The notes beneath the pieces were generated by a model, which ran no database searches, was not told the origin of the DNA, and saw only the letters and a list, made by a program, of their open reading frames with translations. This document shows, piece by piece, positions 1-6,455 of a stretch of DNA of 8,506 bases. The stretch is taken from the NCBI GenBank assembly GCA_042092935.1, contig JBELFK010000125.1, positions 1 through 8,506 on the forward strand, written 5' to 3'. Each line of letters begins with the position of its first letter. Positions within the stretch are counted from its first letter, which is position 1. Both the position numbers and the translations under genes were made by a program. The DNA is from JASMHC01 sp042092935. Lineage in GTDB: Bacteria > Pseudomonadota > Alphaproteobacteria > Rhodobacterales > Rhodobacteraceae.

Positions 1-148
1 TATAAAGCGCCCCCGCTTGCACCCCGACCTCGGCTGCAATCTGGCGCATCGAGACGGCGGCATAGCCGTTTTGTGCAAACAACGTCAGCGCTGCTTGCCG
101 GACCTTGGGGCCTGTGATGCCCGCGTGACTGCCCGAGGTTCTTGCCAT
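1..148 (-). CDS. TetR/AcrR-family transcriptional regulator, N-terminal part (cut by window edge)
   Basis: This is the first 49 codons of a gene that continues past the left edge. Translating the minus strand from the ATG at 148 gives a short polar leader, then a helix (KVRQAALTLFAQNGY, residues 15-29) and a helix-turn-helix (VSMRQIAAEVGVQAGALY, residues 32-49). This is the usual N-terminal DNA-binding layout of TetR repressors, including the LFxxxGYxxxSMRxIAxxxGV pattern. The start is supported by an AAGGTGG ribosome-binding sequence about 5 bases upstream. The ligand-binding domain lies outside the window, so the effector and subfamily cannot be named. The gene is divergent from the small lipoprotein gene. 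A TGAACA/TGTTCA inverted repeat 14 bases upstream of the start codon is a good candidate for its own operator, so it probably represses itself and perhaps its neighbour. Family assignment is firm; the targets are inference. Confidence 0.85.
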   Translation of the reverse strand, partial: MARTSGSHAGITGPKVRQAALTLFAQNGYAAVSMRQIAAEVGVQAGALY

Positions 149-162
149 GCCACCTTATTAAC

Positions 163-176
163 TGAACACATGTTCA
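163..176. promoter_or_regulatory. Candidate TetR operator: TGAACA-CA-TGTTCA inverted repeat
   Basis: The sequence shows two perfect 6-base arms around a 2-base centre, ending 14 bases upstream of the divergent tetR start codon. On the minus strand, a weak -10-like TAGGAT lies at 183-178. If that is the promoter, the repeat covers the expected transcription start, which is the standard position for TetR autorepression. Known TetR operators are short palindromes of this kind. Assignment to this particular regulator is inferred from proximity. Confidence 0.5.
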
Positions 177-186
177 AATCCTAGCC

Positions 187-212
187 CAGCTTGCAGCTTG
201 GCAATCAAGCTG
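187..212. repeat. CAGCTTG tandem pair with facing CAAGCTG (inverted repeat)
   Basis: CAGCTTG occurs twice back to back (187-193 and 194-200) and is followed after GCAAT by its reverse complement CAAGCTG (206-212). Either copy can pair with the downstream arm. The second copy gives a 7-bp stem with a 5-base loop; the first gives an 8-bp stem (186-193 with 206-213) with a 12-base loop. It sits in the middle of the divergent tetR/lipoprotein intergenic region, where promoter elements for either gene would lie. It could be a second protein-binding site or a hairpin in a leader RNA. There is no T-tract, so it is not a typical terminator. Confidence 0.4.
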
Positions 213-221
213 GTTATGTGA

Positions 222-234
222 CCTGAATTTCAGG
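222..234. promoter_or_regulatory. CCTGAA-T-TTCAGG inverted repeat just before the lipoprotein start
   Basis: The sequence shows two perfect 6-base arms around a single central T, ending 10 bases before the lipoprotein ATG at 245. The right arm overlaps the weak Shine-Dalgarno sequence AGGGA (232-236). As DNA it could be a repressor-binding site. As RNA only a 4-bp CCTG/CAGG stem with a 5-base loop could form, which might partly hide the ribosome-binding site. Neither role is shown by the sequence alone. Confidence 0.35.
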
Positions 235-244
235 GAATCTGTTC

Positions 245-469
245 ATGCGAAAAATGCTAGCAGTTTTGATATTTGTGACAGCTTGCACAGAAATACCGCA
301 ACTGGATCAGGACATCTCGGACGAGAGTTTGGCCGCCCCCTACCCAAAACTGATTGCGCTGGAAGGTCAGACCGTTCTGGAAACGGGCACCAGCACGCAG
401 GACGTGATCGACGAGCTTGACGGACGCACCGCGAGCCTTTGGTCCAAGATCGGCTCGATTTTTAACTAG
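245..469 (+). CDS. Small predicted lipoprotein, function unknown
   Basis: This 74-residue protein has a short type II signal peptide: Met-Arg-Lys, a hydrophobic stretch (LAVLIFV, residues 5-11) and a lipobox ending VTAC with the acylated cysteine at residue 14. The predicted mature lipoprotein is about 61 residues. It is acidic in its first half (TEIPQLDQDISDES) and has a short AAPYPKLIALEG segment at residues 30-41. It ends in a possible amphipathic stretch, ASLWSKIGSIFN. No catalytic motif is visible. I have an uncertain recollection of similar short lipoproteins with a 'PYPxLxPL' segment in other Rhodobacteraceae, so it may be a lineage-specific family. There is no Asp at the residue after Cys, so by the general Lol rule it would go to the outer membrane. 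It lies 84 bp upstream of hom and divergent from tetR. The coding call rests on the lipobox, the start/stop context and a weak AGGGA ribosome-binding site. Confidence 0.7.
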   Translation: MRKMLAVLIFVTACTEIPQLDQDISDESLAAPYPKLIALEGQTVLETGTSTQDVIDELDGRTASLWSKIGSIFN

Positions 470-488
470 GCCAAGCCGCTGGGTCGTG

Positions 489-517
489 TTGCGGCCCGAT
501 ATAGAACTCGTTACACC
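489..517 (+). promoter_or_regulatory. Weak sigma70-like promoter candidate for hom
   Basis: TTGCGG (489-494) and TACACC (512-517) are separated by exactly 17 bases in the 84-bp gap between the lipoprotein gene and hom. The -35 element is reasonable and the -10 element is poor. It would put a transcription start about 30 bases before the hom ATG. Read-through from the lipoprotein gene is an equally good explanation for hom expression. Confidence 0.25.
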
Positions 518-553
518 GCCAACGAACAGACATTTCAACGAAGGAGTCCCCAA

Positions 554-1840
554 ATGTCAGACACCCTAAGATTGGGCATCGCAGGTCTGGGGACCGTTGG
601 CGTTGGCGTTGTAAAAATCATCGAAACCCATGGCGCGTTGTTGCAAGCGCGTACCGGCAAGAAGCTGGAAATCACAGCCGTTTCGGCGCGCAATCGCGAC
701 AAGGATCGCGGCGTGGATGTGTCGGGCTACGCGTGGGAGGACGATCCCGTTGCCTTGGCCCAGCGCGATGACGTTGACGTATATGTCGAACTCATGGGCG
801 GCTCGGACGGTCCGGCAAAGGCCTCGAGTGAGGCGGCGTTGAATGCGGGCAAGGATGTCGTGACCGCCAACAAAGCGATGCTTGCCCACCACGGACAGGC
901 CTTGGCGGAATTGGCCGAATCCAAAGGCGCTGTCATCCGGTTTGAAGCGGCCGTCGCGGGCGGCATTCCTGTCATCAAGTCCTTGACCGAAGGATTGGCG
1001 GGCAATGCGTTTTCGCGCGTCATGGGGGTGATGAACGGCACCTGCAACTACATCCTGACCCGCATGGAAAACGCAGGTTTGCCCTATGACGAGGTTTTTA
1101 AAGAAGCCGACGCACTCGGCTATCTTGAGGCCGATCCGAACCTAGACGTGGGCGGCATTGACGCCGGTCACAAGCTGTCGCTTTTGGCTTCGATCGCCTT
1201 TGGCACACAGGTCGATTTCGACGCGATGTATCTTGAGGGTATCAACCGGATCAAGATCGACGACATTCATCATGCGGCGGACATGGGCTATCGCATCAAG
1301 CTGCTCGGGACTGCGAAAATGACCGAAGAAGGTCTGTCGCAAAGCATGGCGCCCTGCCTCGTTCCAGCCAACTCGCCCCTGGGCCAATTGGAAGGCGGCA
1401 CGAATATGATCGTCATTGAGGGCGACTCGGTTGGGCAGATCGTCCTTCGGGGCGCGGGCGCGGGCGAAGGCCCAACGGCGAGCGCCGTGATGGGGGATGT
1501 CTGTGACATTGCGCGCGGCTTGCGCATCACGACCTTCGGACAGCCTGCATCAACGCTGACCAAGGCCAGTTCGACGATAAGCACAGCCGCGACGCCGTAT
1601 TACATCCGCATGGATCTGATCGACAAACCCGGTGCTTTGGCCGCCGTCGCCTCGGCGCTTGGCGCTGCGGGGGTGTCGATAGACCGCATGCGTCAGTCGC
1701 GCCATGACGACAACATCGCGCCCGTGCTGATCGTTACCCACTCCTGCACGTGGGAGGCCCTGTCGCAAGCAATTGACAGTCTGCCGAACTCGGGCTTTGT
1801 GGACGGCCAGCCCGTAGCGCTGCGGATCGAGGACGTTTGA
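554..1840 (+). CDS. hom: Homoserine dehydrogenase with C-terminal ACT domain
   Basis: This 428-residue cytoplasmic enzyme reduces L-aspartate 4-semialdehyde to L-homoserine with NAD(P)H. It commits carbon to threonine, methionine and isoleucine. The N-terminal dinucleotide-binding fold has GLGTVG at residues 11-16. TANKAM (104-109) is the conserved lysine segment near the nicotinamide. GVMNGTCNYILT (158-169) and the signature region AxxLGYLEADPNLDVxGxDxxHK (185-207) are intact, with the expected catalytic Asp203 and Lys207. GAGAGEGPTASAVMGD (300-315) completes the catalytic domain. Residues from about 350 to the end (YIRMDLIDKPGALAAVASAL onward) form an ACT domain, which in this family usually mediates threonine feedback inhibition. 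It is a monofunctional enzyme, not fused to aspartokinase. AAGGAG at 541-546, 7 bases before the ATG, is a strong ribosome-binding site. The next gene on the strand is glpX. Confidence 0.97.
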   Translation: MSDTLRLGIAGLGTVGVGVVKIIETHGALLQARTGKKLEITAVSARNRDKDRGVDVSGYAWEDDPVALAQRDDVDVYVELMGGSDGPAKASSEAALNAGKDVVTANKAMLAHHGQALAELAESKGAVIRFEAAVAGGIPVIKSLTEGLAGNAFSRVMGVMNGTCNYILTRMENAGLPYDEVFKEADALGYLEADPNLDVGGIDAGHKLSLLASIAFGTQVDFDAMYLEGINRIKIDDIHHAADMGYRIKLLGTAKMTEEGLSQSMAPCLVPANSPLGQLEGGTNMIVIEGDSVGQIVLRGAGAGEGPTASAVMGDVCDIARGLRITTFGQPASTLTKASSTISTAATPYYIRMDLIDKPGALAAVASALGAAGVSIDRMRQSRHDDNIAPVLIVTHSCTWEALSQAIDSLPNSGFVDGQPVALRIEDV

Positions 1841-1888
1841 TCGCTGCCTCATTCATGGCCAAGGGACTGGGCTTGCGACTGAATTCGG

Positions 1889-1898
1889 GCAATATTGC
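1889..1898. repeat. GCAATATTGC palindrome in the hom-glpX gap
   Basis: This perfect 10-base palindrome lies about 110 bases upstream of the chosen glpX start, in the largest gap inside the plus-strand block (1841-2005). I see no convincing paired -35/-10 boxes or terminator in that gap. The palindrome may be a regulator site for glpX or chance in an AT-richer patch. Confidence 0.2.
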
Positions 1899-2005
1899 TG
1901 AATCCAAACAAGTTTACGCTAACATGAACGACCGCTTCCCTTGTGTCACCCCGACGCTGGGCCTAGAAGAACATGACACTTTCTTTTGCCGCTAAGGACA
2001 CGCCA

Positions 2006-2968
2006 ATGGCCTCAAAACTTGACTTTAATGACCGCATGCTTTCCCTCGGCCTCGCCCGTGTTTCCGAAGCCGCCGCGATCGCCTCGGCAGATCTCATTGG
2101 CCGCGGGGACGAAAAAGCAGCGGATCAGGCGGCGGTTGATGCGATGCGGACCCAGTTGGACATGCTCGACATTGCCGGCGTCGTTGTCATCGGTGAGGGT
2201 GAGCGCGACGAAGCCCCGATGCTTTATATCGGCGAGGAAGTCGGCTCGGGCGACGGCCCCGGGGTGGACATCGCCCTAGACCCGCTTGAGGGCACGACGC
2301 TGACGGCAAAAGACATGCCAAACGCCTTGGCCGTTATCGCGATGGGTCCGCGCGGATCGATGCTTCATGCGCCCGACACCTATATGGACAAGCTGGCCAT
2401 TGGTCCGGGCTACGACGAGGGCGTCGTGACGCTGGACATGGCACCAGCCGAGCGTGTCAAAGCCTTGGCGGCGGCCAAGGGCTGTGAGACCACAGACATC
2501 ACCGTCTGTATCCTTGAACGCCCGCGCCATCAGGACATGATCGAAGAAGTGCGCGCGACAGGGGCTGCCATCCGACTTATCACCGACGGCGACGTGGCCG
2601 GTGTCATGCACTGCGCTGAGCCTGAGATCACTGGCATCGACATGTATATGGGCCAGGGCGGCGCACCCGAAGGCGTGCTTGCGGCCTCGGCTTTGAAATG
2701 TATGGGCGGTCAGATTTATGGCCGTCTGCTGTTCCGCAACGACGACGAGCGTGGGCGGGCCGCGAAGGCGGGCATCACAGAACTTGACCGCATTTATTCG
2801 CGCGATGAAATGGTCACTGACGACGTGATTTTCGCCGCGACCGGCGTGACCGACGGGTCGCTTGTTGCTGGTATCAAGCGTGAAGTTGGCTATCTGACAA
2901 CCGAAACGATCCTCATGCGCTCAAAAACCGGCTCGGTCCGGCGCATGGTCTACAGAAACCCGCGTTAA
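2006..2968 (+). CDS. glpX: Fructose-1,6-bisphosphatase, class II (GlpX)
   Basis: This 320-residue enzyme hydrolyses fructose-1,6-bisphosphate to fructose-6-phosphate, the irreversible step of gluconeogenesis, and feeds the pentose phosphate pathway. The class II hallmarks are present: GRGDEKAAD (residues 32-40, metal-ligand Asp35), VIGEGERDEAPML (61-73) and ALDPLEGTT (90-98, with Asp92 and Glu95 as expected metal ligands). The later LITDGDVAGVMHC and GGAPEGVLAA segments line the substrate site. The family is Mn-dependent and lithium-sensitive. I chose the ATG at 2006 because AAGGA lies 7 bases before it and because the protein then begins as relatives do (MxxKxxFNDRML). An in-frame ATG at 1973 would add 11 residues of non-conserved sequence after a poor ribosome-binding site. 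The gene is followed 8 bp later by recJ, so the two are probably cotranscribed. It is not in the glycerol operon here, unlike in E. coli. Confidence 0.95.
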   Translation: MASKLDFNDRMLSLGLARVSEAAAIASADLIGRGDEKAADQAAVDAMRTQLDMLDIAGVVVIGEGERDEAPMLYIGEEVGSGDGPGVDIALDPLEGTTLTAKDMPNALAVIAMGPRGSMLHAPDTYMDKLAIGPGYDEGVVTLDMAPAERVKALAAAKGCETTDITVCILERPRHQDMIEEVRATGAAIRLITDGDVAGVMHCAEPEITGIDMYMGQGGAPEGVLAASALKCMGGQIYGRLLFRNDDERGRAAKAGITELDRIYSRDEMVTDDVIFAATGVTDGSLVAGIKREVGYLTTETILMRSKTGSVRRMVYRNPR

Positions 2969-2976
2969 GTCCGTCG

Positions 2977-4716
<1,740 letters not shown>

Positions 4717-4770
4717 TTTCCAAGTATTTCGGCACAAGCGAAAAATCTTCATTCTCAAGGTGTTTTTCCC

Positions 4771-4799
4771 TTGCGCAACCGTCCAGCTTTTCCTAAATA
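4771..4799 (+). promoter_or_regulatory. Sigma70-type promoter of tRNA-Glu
   Basis: TTGCGC (-35, 4771-4776) and TAAATA (-10, 4794-4799) are separated by exactly 17 bases. The -10 box ends 18 bases before the first tRNA base, implying a start point near 4806 and a short 5' leader of roughly 11 bases. This is the best-formed promoter in the window and indicates that the tRNA is transcribed independently of recJ. The discriminator after the -10 is GC-rich, as is common in stringently controlled stable-RNA promoters; that control is inference. Confidence 0.6.
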
Positions 4800-4817
4800 C
4801 CGCCTCACGCTAAGCGC

Positions 4818-4892
4818 GTCCCGTTCGTCTATCGGTTAGGACGCCAGGTTTTCAACCTGGAAAGAGGGGTTCGATTCCCCTACGGGATGCCA
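4818..4892 (+). tRNA. tRNA-Glu (anticodon TTC), CCA encoded
   Basis: The complete 75-base cloverleaf can be folded by hand. The acceptor stem is GTCCCGT (4818-4824) with ACGGGAT (4882-4888). The D arm starts GTC and closes with GAC. The anticodon stem is CCAGG/CCTGG around the loop TTTTCAA, with the TTC anticodon at 4851-4853. The T stem is AGGGG/CCCCT (4865-4869 / 4877-4881) around TTCGATT. The discriminator base is G4889 and CCA is encoded at 4890-4892. The first acceptor pair is a G-T (G-U in RNA) wobble. The short D-arm region and the variable region fit tRNA-Glu. It decodes GAA and GAG, and in alphaproteobacteria glutamyl-tRNA also supplies the haem precursor pathway only in lineages using HemA(GluTR). 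Confidence 0.96.
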
Positions 4893-4911
4893 TTTTCACC
4901 AAAATGGGCAT
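4887..4911. other. Hairpin beginning in the tRNA 3' end; possible terminator without T-tract
   Basis: ATGCCATTTT (4887-4896) pairs with AAAATGGGCAT (4901-4911) around a CACC tetraloop, giving about 10 base pairs with one bulged G. The left arm includes the last two acceptor-stem bases, the discriminator and the CCA of the tRNA. In the precursor it therefore competes with, or refolds after, the acceptor stem. No run of T follows on either strand, so it is not a canonical intrinsic terminator. It lies between convergent units (tRNA and glpK) and may act as a transcription pause or RNA-end stabiliser for either. Confidence 0.4.
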
Positions 4912-4918
4912 CAAGTTT

Positions 4919-4935
4919 CGATCCGGTTGGGATCG
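4919..4935. other. Second short hairpin in the tRNA-glpK convergent gap
   Basis: CGATCC (4919-4924) and GGATCG (4930-4935) form a 6-bp stem with a 5-base loop, about 35 bases beyond the glpK stop codon on the minus strand. No T-tract follows on either strand. It may contribute to 3'-end formation of the glp transcript. A stem of this size could also arise by chance. Confidence 0.25.
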
Positions 4936-4970
4936 GTCGTGTCGTCGACCCAGCATTTTGCTTAGAAGGG

Positions 4971-6455
4971 TCAGCGACGGCTTAGCGTGCGTGACACTGC
5001 GTCGTCCCAGCCTGCGATCATGGATTGGCGCTCGTGCTCGGCCATGTCTGGATTAAACCGCGTTTCACAGGCCCAGCTTTCCGCGAATTCCTGTTGCTTT
5101 GGGTATAATCCGCATCGTTGCCCCGCAAGCCACGCGGCCCCGAGCGCGGTGGTCTCAAGTGTTTTTGGGCGCTCGACGATTGCGTTGTTGATGTCCGCGA
5201 GGAATTGCATTGTGTAGTCCGAGGCCGTCATGCCTCCGTCCACGCGCAGCGTAGTGTTGTCTGGCAAACCGGCGAAATCGGCCTTCATCGCTTTTAGCAG
5301 GTCTTGGGTTTGATAGCCCACTGCCTGAAGCGCGGCGCGTGCCAATTCGTTTGGGCCCGAATTTCGCGTCAGCCCAAAGATCGCCCCGCGACAATCGGCG
5401 TCCCAATAGGGCGCACCCATGCCGGTAAAAGCGGGCACCAGATAGACGTCTTGTTCGGGGTCGGCGGCTTGCGCCATGTCGGCGGTTTGCGAGGCGTCGG
5501 CAAGGATCTTCATTCCATCCCGCAGCCATTGCACCGCTGCGCCTGCGATAAAGATCGACCCCTCAAGCGCATAGGTCGGTACACCGTCCAATTGGTAGGC
5601 AATCGTCGTCAGCAGGCGGTTCTTGGACAACACCATGTCAGTCCCAGTGTTCAGCAAGGCAAAACAACCGGTGCCATAGGTCGATTTCATCATGCCTGGC
5701 TCAAAGCACCCCTGCCCAACGGTTGCGGCCTGTTGATCCCCCGCGACCCCAAGGATCGGGATTTCGCGCCCGACAAAATCGACGTTGGTGACGCCGAAGT
5801 CCGCAGCACAATCGAGAACTTCGGGCAGCATGGTCATCGGAATGTCCAGCAAGGCGCAGATTTCACCGTCCCAGCAGCCGTTGCGAATGTCGTAAAGCAT
5901 GGTGCGCGCCGCGTTGGTTGCATCGGTGACATGACGCGCGCCGCCGGTCATCCGCCAAATCATGAAGCTGTCGGTGGTGCCAAACAGCAGGTCGCCCGCT
6001 TCTGCGCGGGCGCGGGCGCCCGCAACGTTGTCGAGCAACCATTTCAGTTTGGTGGACGAGAAATAGGGATCAAGCAGCAAGCCCGTATGTTCATTCACCA
6101 ATGTCTCATGGCCGGCGGCCACCAATTCCGCGCAATAGGCCGAGGTTCGGCGATCTTGCCACACGATTGCGTTGTGAATGACCTCGCCCGTGTGGCGATC
6201 CCAAACAACGGTCGTTTCGCGCTGATTGGTGATCCCGATGGCCGAGATGGCCTCTACGCCCACGTCTGCAACAGCCTTTGCGGCGGTTGTTTTAACGGTC
6301 TGCCAAATTTCTTCTGGGTCATGCTCGACCCAGCCCGATTGCGGGAAAATCTGGGTAAATTCCTGCTGAGCCGTGGCCACAGGCGTCAGAGCGGCATCGA
6401 ATATCATTGAACGGGTCGAGGTCGTGCCCTGATCGATCGCCAAAATATGCGTCAT
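4971..6455 (-). CDS. glpK: Glycerol kinase
   Basis: This 494-residue FGGY-family kinase phosphorylates glycerol to sn-glycerol-3-phosphate with ATP in the cytosol. The N-terminal phosphate loop IDQGTTSTR (residues 7-15) is intact. Glycerol-contact segments GWVEHD (41-46), NQRETT (77-82) and PYFSSTK (130-136) are also present, as is the catalytic-base region GVAGDQQAA with Asp240. The C-terminal nucleotide-binding part has KSTYGTGCF (257-265), FTGMGAPYW (343-351) and VDGGMTASD (405-413). I chose the ATG at 6455 because it gives the family start MTHILAIDQG. It overlaps the glpD TGA as ATGA and has AGGAG 8 bases upstream. An ATG at 6485, inside glpD, would add ten unconserved residues. The loop holding the fructose-1,6-bisphosphate site in E. 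coli (GGTRIPI) reads VGREIPI here, so that allosteric control is probably absent or altered. It is the last gene of the glp unit within view. Confidence 0.96.
   Translation of the reverse strand: MTHILAIDQGTTSTRSMIFDAALTPVATAQQEFTQIFPQSGWVEHDPEEIWQTVKTTAAKAVADVGVEAISAIGITNQRETTVVWDRHTGEVIHNAIVWQDRRTSAYCAELVAAGHETLVNEHTGLLLDPYFSSTKLKWLLDNVAGARARAEAGDLLFGTTDSFMIWRMTGGARHVTDATNAARTMLYDIRNGCWDGEICALLDIPMTMLPEVLDCAADFGVTNVDFVGREIPILGVAGDQQAATVGQGCFEPGMMKSTYGTGCFALLNTGTDMVLSKNRLLTTIAYQLDGVPTYALEGSIFIAGAAVQWLRDGMKILADASQTADMAQAADPEQDVYLVPAFTGMGAPYWDADCRGAIFGLTRNSGPNELARAALQAVGYQTQDLLKAMKADFAGLPDNTTLRVDGGMTASDYTMQFLADINNAIVERPKTLETTALGAAWLAGQRCGLYPKQQEFAESWACETRFNPDMAEHERQSMIAGWDDAVSRTLSRR

Noticed and set aside
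257..553. A 98-codon minus-strand frame opposite the lipoprotein gene
   Set aside because: The plus-strand frame has a convincing lipobox and start context. The minus frame has neither a domain nor a good ribosome-binding site and would run into the hom ribosome-binding region.
1448..1470. GCGCGGGCGCGGGCG low-complexity stretch
   Set aside because: It encodes the conserved GAGAGEG motif of homoserine dehydrogenase, so codon bias and protein sequence explain it.
4726..4747. TTTCG/CGAAA inverted repeat after recJ as an intrinsic terminator
   Set aside because: The stem is only 5 bp, AT-rich, and not followed by a T-tract.
4818..4970. tRNA-Glu 3' end as an integration (att) site with a nearby element
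   Set aside because: The downstream gene is glpK, a normal catabolic gene. No integrase, direct repeat of the tRNA 3' end or foreign-looking sequence is present in the window.
6001..6023. GC-rich repeat and 12-base palindrome GCGGGCGCCCGC
   Set aside because: It lies inside glpK and simply encodes the Ala-Arg-rich surface segment AGARARAEAG at a position where the family has a variable helix.
5304..6410. A 368-codon open frame on the plus strand, antisense to glpK
   Set aside because: It lies entirely opposite glpK, whose motifs are intact. The translation resembles no protein family and is rich in the His/Arg/Gly pattern typical of antisense reads of high-GC codons.
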